From NCBI GenBank assembly GCA_037576215.1, contig JBANDB010000005.1, positions 2,666,001-2,730,000 of the forward strand: a DNA stretch of 64,000 bases. Reading direction: 5' to 3'. Made by a program: the position numbers and the translations under genes. The notes below the pieces were generated by a model, which did no database searches, was not told the DNA's origin, and saw nothing but the letters and a program-made list of their open reading frames with translations. Below, piece after piece: positions 35,394-47,605 of this stretch; position 1 is the stretch's first letter, and each line of letters begins with the position of its first letter. Origin of the DNA: Armillaria gallica (Eukaryota > Basidiomycota > Agaricomycetes > Agaricales > Physalacriaceae).

Positions 35394-36472
35394 GCTCTAT
35401 TTTAGTTGGGGTCAGTTTAAAAATAGGTTTTCAATTATATTTCTAACTCATATAATTTTTTAGCTATTCCAGTAATGAGCAGAAGGGCAGAAAATTGAGA
35501 TTAATGCCAGCCAGGCAGTAAGCTGAGCATTTGAGCTGTGGCAGTGTGTCATGTGGCACATAAAGATGGCAATTGTCAAATGCAGGGTTTTTCAAAATTC
35601 AACCAGTTTGGAATATAAAAACAATATCTTATTTTTGTTATTTTTTGTGTGAAGATGCTAGATATAACTATTAGTAAATACCTTTCAGTGTTGTCTGAAT
35701 ACTGAAATAGGCCAAAGTGTGGCTGTGTCTCATGATAACAAAATGCTAAACAGCTTGATATCTTGTTACAGTGGTTTGGCATTCAACTGATAACATTGGG
35801 TATCCAAGCTATGTAGAGTAAGTGGACATTGTTTGTCCTATACAGAACATTCATGAACAGTTGCTTAAAGTCTATTTGAAAGATAGTTTCCCTTTCTAAT
35901 AAAAGCAATACTGCCAAGAGAAGAGCCAATTGAAGTCCTATGATGGTGAAGACTACTGCTTCAACTAATGGCAGTTATAGAATGTATTAGAGTCTATCTG
36001 CAAAGCAGTTGAATTCTAGATCTTGTATGACATCTGAAGTAATTTCAAAGTTACTATAATGCTGCATTTTGTAATATGTGGAATAATCATCTTCATTCCT
36101 CTCTGTGCTGTATTTCTCCATGATATGTGCTATGGAAGAGTAAATGTAACCCATCTCTATGCCAGTTGATATACCTGCTGGGCATACACTCTTTAAAAAT
36201 GTGTGTAATTTAACATTTTCAGGCAATATAACAGGATTACATTGTATCAACAAGTAAGATACAAAAAGAAAGTAACACATTGTAAGATAGAAATTCCACC
36301 TGGTAACTTTGAAATAGGCTGTTCTAACACTTGGATAGAAGATTGAGTATTCTACCCAGCAGACCAAAAGTCCAGACTGTGTAACTCATATAGTGTAATC
36401 ACCCAGCATTCTGGTGGAAGTTATCTGATCATCTGATGCTGATCTAGTATGATCAATTGATTTGGTAGCTGC
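35394..36472. other. No gene supported
   Basis: One minus-strand frame of 126 codons (35990-36367) is the longest, but its composition (Tyr/Phe/Cys-rich) matches no family I recognise. Confidence 0.45.
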
Positions 36473-37850
36473 TGATGAGCCTCCAGGCTCTGTATGCTCA
36501 GAATTTGTGGATTTTCCCTGCTAATTAATGTTGCCATCCCTTCAATGGCCTTTCAGTAAACCAATAATTCCACATACAGCAATACCACTTTCACTCTATG
36601 GCAACCACTCTTCACATCCTTTGTTATACATCCCATCTTGCTACATATCATAATTGCCATATTTTATCATGGCAAGGCACCTTTGATCAACAATTATCCT
36701 AATCCAGAATCGTCGCATTACTCAGAAGCAACTAGTTAACATGCCCATTGATCATCTAATGAAATGATGTGATTGATGTGAGTACCCTCTCAGCTACAAT
36801 AATTGTAGCTATAGCAACTACAGACCATGTTTACTAAGGCTGTTACAATGCCAAGGCCTTGAGAAAATGTAGCCCCATGTGTACTCCTCAGCATGACAAC
36901 TATTGCCCAGAAATCCGCAGCTAAACAGCACTTAGTGATCCACTTGTCACTCAATAAAACCATACAGTTTTTGTCTAAACATAGCAATATAGAAGAGTTG
37001 CTGTTACTTTTGAAGACAAAGGACCATATGTTCTCTATGATTTTACTAAGTTACAGCCTTACAGCCTTACTAAGTAGTTTATATTTACACTATTTATAAA
37101 TTCATACTTGTAGTATAAAAGTCAGCTAGAAAAACATAGGTAGCCAGTTTATCGGAGTTCATCTCAGTTCACCACAAGTTCATCACCGGTTGACCACAGT
37201 CCACATTAATTATTGCCAGTAAACTACATTTATTCACCATTCTATGGCAATACACCATTTACCCCAGCATATTCTTGATTGCACATCAACTCTTAAACTC
37301 ACCAAAGTTATTCCATGGTTTTTAACTGTGAAGAGTTCTTCCACACTTGCTTTTCACTCTTAACACTATTGGTACACGCTCATATTGTGCCAATACGTGA
37401 TTGTCATACCATACCTTGTCTGCATTATCTTTTATTAGGCCATCATTGTTTCACTTTCACCACCATTATTGTCACCCACTTGGGTAGTCTCCAAGTAGAC
37501 TTAGGATCAGTATCAGCAAGTTTTCATATCACATCAGTATAGGACAGTCCCTTGAGTGGACTTGAAGGTTAGTTTTGACATAGGATAGATCATTTCAGTA
37601 CAAGACCAGTTTCAACATTGACTCAGCACCATTGTACTACATAGAACCAGTATCATCACTAGTTTTGTAGTTCCATGTTTTCTCTTGCCATTCCACCCTC
37701 AGTACCTCTTTCTACATTATCTCTCATCTCACTCAGCTTCAGCATCACATTTTCTCATCGACTCTCTCGCTTCTAGACCGATTGCCATCAGTTTAGTCCA
37801 TCTTCCATTGTTTGCCCCACTTAGATTACCATCTAGTGATGTTGATGAAC
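36473..37850 (+). repeat. Long LTR-like repeat, copy B
   Basis: Starts TGATGAGCCTCCAGGCTCTG and is the inverted counterpart of 24470-27190. It lacks the solo LTR carried by that copy and so shows its empty site near 37470 (ATTGTCACCCACTTGGG). It lies upstream of gypsy-2 in the same orientation and could be its 5' LTR. The right end, and hence that role, is not proven. Confidence 0.7.
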
Positions 37851-38705
37851 CTAGAGACTCCTACAGGCAGAAAACACAAGATCTGTAATGGCTAGTGTAA
37901 CTAAACACAGAATCTGAAGGCAGGTTCTAGTGAGTCTAGTCTTGCACCTCTGTGCAATAACTGTAGCTTCCGGTGAGGTAGTGAAGTATTGCTACACTTT
38001 ATTATGATTCTCTGAAGGCTGTTCAGAGGCTCAAGGTATGTATGTGAACTTTCCTAGAAGGGAAGGGATGCATAAACGTGGGTGTATGCTGAGTGGGGGC
38101 GACCTAAATGCAGCACAAACTATTTGGGTGTCGAAATCCTAGCTGCAGATTTGGTTGGGGAACTTTATGTGAGTTAAAAGGTGCTGATGCTCTAGGTGTG
38201 AGCGAAGTTTTGTCCAAGATGAAATATGTGCAAGCAAGATATAGCTCTAAATGATCCTAATATCAAGCAAGTCAGTATCAATCTTGAGTCGAATCACAAG
38301 GGCAACTGTAGCAAACTTTCTCTTCTATGAGAAAGGTAGATAAGGCCTCAAGGTGTCTAACTCTATAAGAGTTAAGTGGTGTTGTTTCCTAAGTTTGGAA
38401 ATGGTAGTACTAGGTTGTTTGTAAGGGGAAATGACCTCATCCTCCATATGAGGTCATATCTCTTTATCAGCATATTATCTTATTGCACATTATTTGTAAT
38501 TCATGTTATTATCTTATCTTTCACAGTTTGAAGTAGATAGTCTTTTTACCACCACTGCTTGTACACACAGTAGATCGCAAATATACGCTGATCATCACTA
38601 CTCATGTGTATTGAGCAAGGGGGTATTTTTACACTTTTTTAGTGACTTTGGCTATATTTGCAACCACCATTCTGACCCGACGAACTGCATACCAGCACCA
38701 GAACT
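37851..38705. other. Leader-like region between LTR-like repeat and first gypsy-2 frame
   Basis: No frame is supported. A perfect 10-bp stem (ATGACCTCAT with ATGAGGTCAT, 38431-38457) is present. If copy B is the gypsy-2 LTR, this is LTR end plus untranslated leader, but no primer binding site was identified. Confidence 0.4.
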
Positions 38706-39035
38706 ATGTCCTGCACCAACATGCACACCAAAACAAAGGGGAGACAATCATGTACTACCACGTCCAACCTCCAAAATGCCACCAAATTGGGGCCCACAGC
38801 CCAGACCACCTACAGAATGAAAAACTTCAATCAGACGCCACTCACTGTCATGGAGGAGCCAAAAACACGTGCGCAGGATGCCACGCATAACCAAGACCAA
38901 ACCACAGAGAACCTGGACGAACATCCCACAGGACGAATGACCGAAGGAGGTGCATGTACTATGCAGCATGGGTGGAACTTATCCAGCCTGCTGACAGAGA
39001 TACACGACAAGGTTAAAGCAAAAATGAACCCATGA
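38706..39035 (+). pseudogene. Probable N-terminal frame of gypsy-2
   Basis: 109 codons, Thr/Gln/Asn-rich, no recognised domain. It is assigned to gypsy-2 because it is on the same strand just upstream of the palindrome, beyond which a gypsy-2 frame continues. Weak support. Confidence 0.35.
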
Positions 39036-39106
39036 CCAGAGTCCACGTTAGGTGAATCACCCGTGGTAGTATCCATGCTGACGGGCCAGCCTTAGCAGTC
39101 AAAATT

Positions 39107-42100
39107 ATATATCAATCACTGTCAATTGACAGGCCAGCTGATAAATCCAGACTGTCAATTGACTGGCCACCTAAATAAAGTATTTTTGTCACTGTGACTA
39201 AAGCAAGACATTGTCACAGCCTCCTCTTTGATGGCTGTTGCACTGCCACCCTCCTCTCTGCTCATTGTCAGGGTCCTCTGCCCTCCCTCCCATTGTTGCG
39301 CACTTTTTCCATTTTGGGAAAGTTGCTTTCAATATCTCCAAAATGCTTGTGGGCCTTATTACCACCCTCCTACTCACTGTTTTAGGCCGAAATTGGAGAT
39401 TTGAGGTCTTCTAAAAATATATTATAGATTAGTAAGCTGACTGCATGCCTCCTGAGCCCCTGGATGCTGGATTCAGCCTCAAGAGACTGGATGTAGTGTG
39501 GCAGTGCAGCCAATTGATGGGATCAGCCATCAATATCAGGTCATTTTCGGAAAAATCTGGGATTGGGGTGGTTTCTAGGTACTGGATGGGCCAGGGGATG
39601 GTACTAGTATATGCCTAAATATAAATAACATAAAAGTGAACCCTCTGGTGAGATATGGGGGTCCTGGGGAGTGATTTAAAAGGCTAAAATAGTCAAAAAT
39701 AGCAAAAATAGCAAAAATAGGCAGAAAATTTGCATTTGGGGTGGTTTCTGGGTACTGGATGGGCCAAGGGATGGTACTAGTATATGCATATATGTAAATA
39801 ACATAAAATCGACCCCTCTGATGAGGTATGGGGGCCCTGGGGAGTGGGTAAAAAGGGTAAAATAGTGAAAAATAGCGGAAAATCACACAAAATTCACGTT
39901 TTGGGGTTGCTACGTGCATCAGATTGCTTCGAAAACTTGACCAATGAATTCCCTGGCCTTGAAAACCCTAAACCGACTCCTCTACAGTACATGTGGAGCA
40001 TTTTATGGCTAGGCATAATTGGGAAAATTGGCTTTTTATAGTGCTGCATACATTGGATCACTCCAGGGATGTTACCAATCGATTTATACACCATGAAACC
40101 CTAGAATACATTTTCATATGCTATATATGACTGCTGGAATCCAATGAAAAATGGGGGATTAGGGGAGAAATATGGTTTATTTAGTTTTCTAACCATTGCG
40201 TCGGTCCGGGGACATCACCAATCAATTCCTTGACCTTTAAAACCCCCAAACGACTCGTGGTTTCATTTGTGGGGTCTCAGTATCAATCATCATAATGATA
40301 TAACTGTTTAGGAGGAGCACACATGGAAACTCACATTTCTGAGCTTCGGAAAACTTCGGAGTTGTTGCCAATAAATTCCTTGACCTTGAAAACCCCCAGA
40401 ACAGCCCAAGAACATAATACAAACCTTCAGAATACATGGAGAAAAGTGCAATAGTGAAAATCTGCGAAATACCTTATAGCTCGCATTTCTGAGTGTTGGG
40501 GAAGGTAGTTCTGGTATGTAAGACACTATATATATTGTATAATAGTGTGTACAAAAGATTAGAATGATCCGAAATGTATTAGCAGAGATATAAGGAGATC
40601 TTTCTGAAAATGAGAAGGAGCACCCCCCAGATTTCGATGTTCTGGTAATCCTATGGCCTGGGGACTATCAGATTCGGATTCCTGGACCCAAAAAACATAA
40701 GACTCATCTATCATCCATGGGAATAATTTTTACTAGCACATCATCCATGCAGACAGCATAACTTTGTGCATAAATGAGAGCACACTCATTACTTCGGAGT
40801 TTTGACATATGAACCCCATGGATGATAGATGAGTCTTATGTTTTTTGGGTCCAGGAATCCGAATCTGATAGTCCCCAGGCCATAGGATTACCAGAACATC
40901 GAAATCTGGGGGGTGCTCCTTCTCATTTTCAGAAAGATCTCCTTATATCTCTGCTAATACATTTCGGATCATTCTAATCTTTTGTACACACTATTATACA
41001 ATATATATAGTGTCTTACATACCAGAACTACCTTCCCCAACACTCAGAAATGCGAGCTATAAGGTATTTCGCAGATTTTCACTATTGCACTTTTCTCCAT
41101 GTATTCTGAAGGTTTGTATTATGTTCTTGGGCTGTTCTGGGGGTTTTCAAGGTCAAGGAATTTATTGGCAACAACTCCGAAGTTTTCCGAAGCTCAGAAA
41201 TGTGAGTTTCCATGTGTGCTCCTCCTAAACAGTTATATCATTATGATGATTGATACTGAGACCCCACAAATGAAACCACGAGTCGTTTGGGGGTTTTAAA
41301 GGTCAAGGAATTGATTGGTGATGTCCCCGGACCGACGCAATGGTTAGAAAACTAAATAAACCATATTTCTCCCCTAATCCCCCATTTTTCATTGGATTCC
41401 AGCAGTCATATATAGCATATGAAAATGTATTCTAGGGTTTCATGGTGTATAAATCGATTGGTAACATCCCTGGAGTGATCCAATGTATGCAGCACTATAA
41501 AAAGCCAATTTTCCCAATTATGCCTAGCCATAAAATGCTCCACATGTACTGTAGAGGAGTCGGTTTAGGGTTTTCAAGGCCAGGGAATTCATTGGTCAAG
41601 TTTTCGAAGCAATCTGATGCACGTAGCAACCCCAAAACGTGAATTTTGTGTGATTTTCCGCTATTTTTCACTATTTTACCCTTTTTACCCACTCCCCAGG
41701 GCCCCCATACCTCATCAGAGGGGTCGATTTTATGTTATTTACATATATGCATATACTAGTACCATCCCTTGGCCCATCCAGTACCCAGAAACCACCCCAA
41801 ATGCAAATTTTCTGCCTATTTTTGCTATTTTTGCTATTTTTGACTATTTTAGCCTTTTAAATCACTCCCCAGGACCCCCATATCTCACCAGAGGGTTCAC
41901 TTTTATGTTATTTATATTTAGGCATATACTAGTACCATCCCCTGGCCCATCCAGTACCTAGAAACCACCCCAATCCCAGATTTTTCCGAAAATGACCTGA
42001 TATTGATGGCTGATCCCATCAATTGGCTGCACTGCCACACTACATCCAGTCTCTTGAGGCTGAATCCAGCATCCAGGGGCTCAGGAGGCATGCAGTCAGC

Positions 42101-42429
42101 TTACTAATCTATAATATATTTTTAGAAGACCTCAAATCTCCAATTTCGGCCTAAAACAGTGAGTAGGAGGGTGGTAATAAGGCCCACAAGCATTTTGGAG
42201 ATATTGAAAGCAACTTTCCCAAAATGGAAAAAGTGCGCAACAATGGGAGGGAGGGCAGAGGACCCTGACAATGAGCAGAGAGGAGGGTGGCAGTGCAACA
42301 GCCATCAAAGAGGAGGCTGTGACAATGTCTTGCTTTAGTCATAGTGACAAAAATACTTTATTTAAGTGGCCAGTCAATTGACAGTCTGGATTTATCAGCT
42401 GGCCTGTCAATTGACAGTGATTGATATAT
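39107..42429. repeat. 3.3-kb near-perfect palindrome (giant foldback element)
   Basis: Arms 39107-40721 and 40815-42429 (1615 bp each) are reverse complements around a 93-bp centre. Paired positions add up to 81536 from end to end, so there is no net indel. I found only two mismatches by eye (39171/42365 and 39194/42342). The element proper probably runs from CAATCACTG (39113) to CAGTGATTG (42423) with ATATAT on each side as target duplication; since ATATAT is itself palindromic this cannot be settled. Near each tip the palindrome GTCAATTGAC occurs twice. The frames inside mirror each other and show no protein family. It sits within the 5' part of gypsy-2. Confidence 0.95.
39570..40500. repeat. 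Degenerate tandem units inside the palindrome arm
   Basis: The phrase CAAT-AATTCC-TG-CCTTGAAAACCC recurs at 39942, 40219 and 40369, with a weaker form at 40074, giving spacings of 130-150 bp. Further out, GGTACTGGATGGGCC recurs at about 39580 and 39751 (171 bp). The mirror units are in the right arm. The arms are therefore built from satellite-like units rather than from a gene. Confidence 0.7.
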
Positions 42430-42944
42430 GAAAGTGGCTGCTACAGGTAGACAGGCTCACATGCAAGCCCCACAATGGCACCCACTGGACCTGGGGAGCT
42501 ATCAGGGGTGTTCGGCTCAAACAATGCCCATAGGAATTAGGTTGGGCTGAACACCGGCATGCTAGTTGATAGGAACTGGTGACCAGTACACAATGCAAGG
42601 AATGGGGAGACTAATGCAGGTCAGGGAATATATACATTACTGAATGGGTCAGAAGTTGAGCTGGTAATTGATGACAATAGGCACAAACACTATGAAACAC
42701 CCATTGACTACCAACCAGCCAATGACAACGATGAAGAGCATGGCTCTGAGAGATCTGTAGTAAGTGAGGAATCCTCAGAACACGAGGAGGAACCTGCACC
42801 TGGACAAGAATGGCACGAAGCATTAAGATTGAATTGCACAGCATACGAGTTCGCCACCAGAGAAGGTGGAGAATGAACTAATCCACAAGCGGATACACTA
42901 CAGGCCCAAGAGGCCTTGAATGGCATGAGCAATGAGCAGCACGC
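42430..42944 (+). pseudogene. gypsy-2 upstream protein, part before the 15-kb insertion
   Basis: Frame from about 42611 reads GETNAGQGIYTLLNGSEVE, an acidic stretch (NDNDEEHGSERSVVSEESSE) and AQEALNGMSNEQHA. It is interrupted at 42944 by the 15-kb element and goes on at 58018 as IVRMLAHRQTYVALCMMG in the same frame when one 4-bp target copy is removed. One stop lies in between (REGGE then TGA). Confidence 0.6.
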
Positions 42945-44313
42945 TGATGTGCTCGGTAACGGCGAGTGGCAAATGGACTAGAGGCTGGCAATGAACACCA
43001 ACAACACTAAACCAATCACTAACTCTACACTTATCACCAATGTATTGAATTCGGGCATTTCGAGTATGATAGAAGCACTCTGCAGACTTCAATAATCAAG
43101 GAAAGTTGTTTAAAGACGTTTTATTTCGTTACTAGTGAGCTATACAAGCGTACTACTCGCACTAGTGGGGTTTGTAAGACACAATTGGATGAATAGTGAC
43201 TCGACTTGAGCTACTGCGCTCGCTCTGACTGGGACTGCTTCGAACTAGTGGCTCTCTTGGCCCTGTAATGTCTTACAAGTGAATAAACACTTGACTAGTC
43301 GCTTTCTAGGCAGACTAGTGGCGCTCTTGGCCTAAGAATAATACTTTAAACTTCGAGAACTTGCTTGAACTAACTTCGAAACACTCTTGGCCTTTGCAGG
43401 ACACAAAAGATTACTCTAAGACACTTCTATTCACTCAATGCTATGGGTAACTTAGCGACTAGTAGCTGCTTCGTCGAGGTTAAGCACAAAAGCCTTTAAT
43501 TGGGGCACTAGATACTGACTAGTAGGTCACAATTGCGGGGATGGCTTGCCTGAGCCGCGCGTGCGCCTATTCTACTACTTATATACTGACAAACAAGGTA
43601 CAATCGAGATATAAATAACTGACTAGAGGGGTATTATTGATAAGGATTTCTTGGCTAGTCACGAATAATGGTGAATAATCACGCAATAGTCGGTCTAGAA
43701 ACGATTGCTTGCTGACTAGTGAGCCTAGGAGCTCCGCTAGCGGTGGTATTCCATGTCCTGGGCCCAGCGACGCTCCACTAGTGCCAAGGATAAATGACTA
43801 GCCAGGCGAGCGTGCCTGTAACAGCTGTCGATCGTGATCGAAGGCGCAGCCCAGCTATACTAGTACCGATCGCAATGGATCTGTATCGCACCCGGCGGAT
43901 CTACCGCAAGGTTAATCCGTTGCTAATTCATTTCTAAGTCCTGTTTCGAGATTGCCGCGTGACTAGTTAACCTGACTTAGGCGTTTATGCCCAGAGCGGC
44001 TCGCTAGTGACCGAGCTTCACGAGATTTGTGTCCTCTGCTTCTTGTTTGGTGCGCTAGTCGCGTTACTTGTCCACTAGTGGCCGTATTCACTTAGCCCTG
44101 TTAGCATTCAAGTCACTAGTATGGCCGGCTGGTAGATTTAACCCACTAGTGGTATCGCATCTAAGTCCTGGCTCTACTAGTCGCATACTAGTCTAACTAT
44201 CAGCTTCGAAGCCTCAGCTATAGTCCTTTAAGTATCACTAATGTAAGATAGATATGCAATAGTATTATTATAAAATCGCAAAATCTAGGTGTGAATGCGT
44301 AGACGGCGTATCA
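42945..44313 (-). repeat. 3' LTR of the 15-kb element
   Basis: 1369 bp; on the element strand it starts TGATACGCC and ends GCACATCA. It differs from the 5' LTR at ten sites by eye, all CpG-to-TpG or CpA changes. About 16 ACTAGT hexamers. Confidence 0.95.
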
Positions 44314-44323
44314 TCTCCCCCAT
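44314..44323 (-). promoter_or_regulatory. Polypurine tract of the 15-kb element
   Basis: On the minus strand ATGGGGGAGA abuts the LTR. This fixes the 3' end of the element at the left side. Confidence 0.8.
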
Positions 44324-44694
44324 ACTGTAATAATGACTGTCCCCAGTCATCTAAGTCCCTTTTTGTACTTAGCAGTATGTCCTACTAGTTGCCCGTTGCT
44401 AATTCTTTCGAGGTCACAGGTCTCAATCACGTTTCAGTCACTAAGTCCGACTGGCACTTGGCCATCAATGATCATCAAATTCACTTAATGATTTTCAGGT
44501 TCCCGCATGACAGCGCAAATCTTGCTTTGCTAGGACGGTTTCTTATCTTATTCATTCGTTCTCATTGCATGCTACAGCTACTAGTAGTGTATGAGCAACT
44601 ACTGTGATCGAGGAGGTTGCTAGCCGCACCGCCGGCACAGCCGTTTCAAGCTCAGCTTGGAAAACTGTATTGAATCAAACCTAAGTCCGACTTC

Positions 44695-44701
44695 TATAAA
44701 A
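44695..44701 (+). promoter_or_regulatory. TATA box of antisense gene X
   Basis: TATAAAA 69 bp before the ATG at 44770 on the plus strand, at a distance suited to a short 5' leader. Suggests that the gene has its own promoter rather than depending on an LTR. Confidence 0.6.
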
Positions 44702-44769
44702 TTTCATTGCTGGCTCCTCCCGTTGACTATTCGTCCTTAGTCTTCACTAGTGTTCCTCTCTTTTCACTC

Positions 44770-46929
44770 ATGAGGCCCGAGGATTTCGCTGCTGGGGTCA
44801 ATCGACTCCGTCCCTTTCTCAATCCAGACAAGCGTGGTCAATGCCGGCCGAAAGAACTCTCTCAGGCGTTAAAAGATGGCACTCCCTTCTTGGTATGCGA
44901 ATCCTTTACTATTGCTGTCGGTCCTTGCTAAAATTTTCCTCTTTGCAATTCTTTTTAGATCAGCATCCTGAAACTTTCTCGTGAGGACAAAGCACATCCA
45001 GCTGCGTCCTTCGCGCACGACCTGCTTTACACCTGCGAGACCATTGTCACCGAACTCCCGGCGAACTTGCAACTTCCTAGCTTCGACGGCTGGGAGCTAA
45101 AGATGCGCGAATGGTCTGGGGTGCGTACTATTGTCTTTTCTTTTCCTTTCCTTCGATTGGACAATCCCTCCCAGCGTGCCAAAATCAAGGAAGATACTCC
45201 GCTGCCCGACATTTTCCTTTCCGCATTATCCAAACCCAAGGGTCGTAAACGTCCAGCCTCCCCAGTCGATGATTCAGGCGACCAGGATGCTTCTGCCGAT
45301 GATGATGACGAAGGAGGGGGTGACGCCACTAGTGAGGAGAATGGAACCGACGATGGAGGTGAGGAAGAATTGGACGAGTCTGAGGAGGATATCCTCCCCC
45401 AGGTCAGTCGTCGATCTCTTTCATGTTTCGCTTATCGATTCACTCTTTTTACGTAACACACTGGTGGTAAAGGTGCTCCCAAGCTCAAGGCTCGGTCGCC
45501 TGGCAAAGCTTCCTCCACTAGTGGCCCTGCTCCTCTGGTATGTACTTTCGTTTTCTTGCTTGCCGTCTACTTAGGTGGCTGCCTCGGTTTAGGTTAAAGG
45601 CACTTCCAAGCACCAAAAGCAGAAGGCGTCATCGCATAAAAAGAAGTTCACCTATCCCAAGGAACCCGAGGTCGGCCTCTCGATTACTGTACCGATTGGT
45701 CCGCCTAAGAAGGCCGCAAGGACCCAGCCTGGTTCAGTGAAGGACGAACCTGCTCCCAGTAAGCCTTCTTTCCTTGCGTCGTAGTGTTCTCTCTGGCTGA
45801 CTACTTGACTAGTGGCCAGTAGTTCCCGTGGTACGCGGTCCTCGCAGCGAGTCGTTGCCAAGGAGGAGAAGCCTGTGGCTTCCTCGTCCAAGGTAGCAGC
45901 CCCTGCCACGGTAACTATCAAGAACAAGAAGCATTTAGCTTTCGGCAGTCAGTTTTCTAAATCATTCTTCGCATTTCTCCTCTGACTAGCAGGTTTTCAG
46001 CGCACCGGTATGGTAGAGAGGTTCCAGTCCCCGTTAAAGATGAGGAAATCGATCCCATCTTACAGACGTCGATTGTGGTGAGTATTTCTCCTCCCTTTCC
46101 TACGCTTCCGCTTACTCCCTACTTCGCTTTACCAGCCTCGGTATGGATGCGCTCAATGTTCTTCTAGCGTCCAAAACCAAGCCTGCGTCTTCTTGGGGTG
46201 GGGCAAACGCTGCAACAATTGCGAGGCGGCTACCAAGAGCCTCTGTTCCTTCCGTGCAGAGCCTCTTCAGCGTTACTTTGCTCGTAAGGAACTGGCAAAG
46301 TTTGTTGAGGCAACCCCTGATAGTACGTTCGTTTCTTGTGATTTCTTTTGGTTGCTAATCTTGTTTTTCACTCCTGAAGACGTTCGTACTTCCATCAGCC
46401 GTACAACCACCGCTCTCCAAGTTTTTGAAAACTGTGCAAACGCCGCTGCTCATGCTGCACAGCAATACCGTGCCTCCTTGGAAGAGACCCTTGGTATCTG
46501 TCAGGATGCTGCCATCAGCGAAGGGAGGGGTGCTCTCCGCGGAATCGTCTTTGAAAGCCAGGACTTCGACGAACAACTGCGGGTGGCTCTCCTTAAGCTT
46601 GAACGGTCTTCTCCCATTCCTTCGGACGCTAGTACGTTTGCCACCTCTCGTGTTCGCTTTCTTCTTTCCTGATCATGTTGCCTTCAGCCGGCGGGACCCG
46701 TTCATTCGAGAGCGTCGCTGCTCCAGCTTCCCACCATCCCCTTCTTAGGGGCGAACGGCCTCTCTCTCCCATCGTCGAGGGTCCCAGAATCGCTACTCTT
46801 CCAGTTCTGTCTCAGGAGGCTAGTGTGGTGGCTAAAGGGGACTCAGGCGATGAAGTCGACGCACTCGTTGATCAAATCACAAGCTCCCCCGTTCGTCCTT
46901 CTCCTGATGGTGCACCAGGGGTGGCTTGA
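44770..46929 (+). CDS. Antisense gene X: ten-exon protein with six-cysteine cluster
   Basis: Exons inferred by GT-AG ends and phase: 44770-44892, 44959-45120, 45175-~45402, ~45473-45537, 45593-45758, 45813-45947, 46001-46077, 46136-46322, 46380-46631, 46688-46929 (about 545 residues). Introns are 53-70 nt; all but the third fit in phase without strain, and the third has an uncertain donor. The start MRPEDFAAGVNRLRPFLN is followed by a helical domain, a long acidic run (DASADDDDEGGGD), a Lys-rich basic segment, and a cluster C-x2-C-x8-C-x8-C-x2-C-x7-C (CAQC ... CNNC ... C). The cluster resembles a stretched Zn2Cys6 DNA-binding domain. A helical Ala/Glu-rich part and an acidic tail follow. I do not recognise the family. 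A nuclear, nucleic-acid-binding role is inferred from composition only. Confidence 0.72.
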
Positions 46930-47484
46930 TCTGTCAGCCTTGGGCTTTTTAAAATGCGAACGTTTTCACTATAGTTTTCTGTGCACGCCTTTAGGGCATA
47001 TGTTTCTTTCTTATTAACTAGTGCCATAAGTGTGGATAGGCACCTAAATACAAATATTTTCGTATGCTTGCTCTCTCTGTGCGATGTGAGGTCGTTTGTA
47101 AGGAATACATCTAAGTCCCTTTTCCCATGAGACTAGTGAAGCTCTTGCCCAATCGAGGTGTTTTAATCATCTTGCAAGGTCACTAGTGACCCTAAAGGGG
47201 ACTAGTGAACTCGTTCAAAATTACAAGTCCACTAGTGACTTAGAATTTCCACTAGTGTCCGATCGTGATTGCACTATTGGCGATCGATTAGATCTTGGTT
47301 CGATTCCTTCATCACTAGTCATTTCAATTCGACTGGGGTATTCCTTTTGACAGGTCGATATTGCATGAGCGGTGTTATTCGTGGTCTGGACCTTAGTAAT
47401 TTATCATTGAAATTCCTCGGAAATTTTCGCGAAATTTTTCGTCGAGATATTTACTAAGTCCAAGCGCATGGTTCTCCCCCACAC
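46930..47484. other. Spacer between the two antisense genes
   Basis: No frame is supported. Seven ACTAGT hexamers lie within 47010-47320 in near-regular succession. Confidence 0.6.
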
Positions 47485-47491
47485 TATAAAT
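47485..47491 (+). promoter_or_regulatory. TATA box of antisense gene Y
   Basis: CTATAAA 115 bp before the ATG at 47606. As before gene X, an AAGTCC stands a short way upstream. Confidence 0.55.
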
Positions 47492-47605
47492 TCAACGTCC
47501 TCGTTGACTAGTCACTTTGTCGTCTCACTAGTGGACTTCTTTCCGTGACTAGCTTCATCACTCAAAAGGTTTTCCAACTTTCTATCAAAATTCTCGTTAC
47601 TAGTC

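Noticed and set aside
35990..36367. 126-codon minus-strand frame
   Set aside because: Tyr/Phe/Cys-rich composition of AT-rich random sequence; no family recognised and no supporting neighbours.
39575..39919. 114-codon frame in the palindrome arm and its mirror copy at 41617-41961
   Set aside because: It covers repeated satellite-like units, has no domain, and the mirror copy is open only because the arms are identical.
39107..42429. Palindrome as a pure assembly artefact
   Set aside because: Two arm differences, a unique asymmetric 93-bp centre and consistent flanking ATATAT favour a real structure, though only long reads can exclude an artefact.
44707..44769. Upstream ATG at 44707 as the start of gene X
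   Set aside because: It lies only a few bases after the TATA box, too close for a transcript start; the ATG at 44770 in the same frame fits better.
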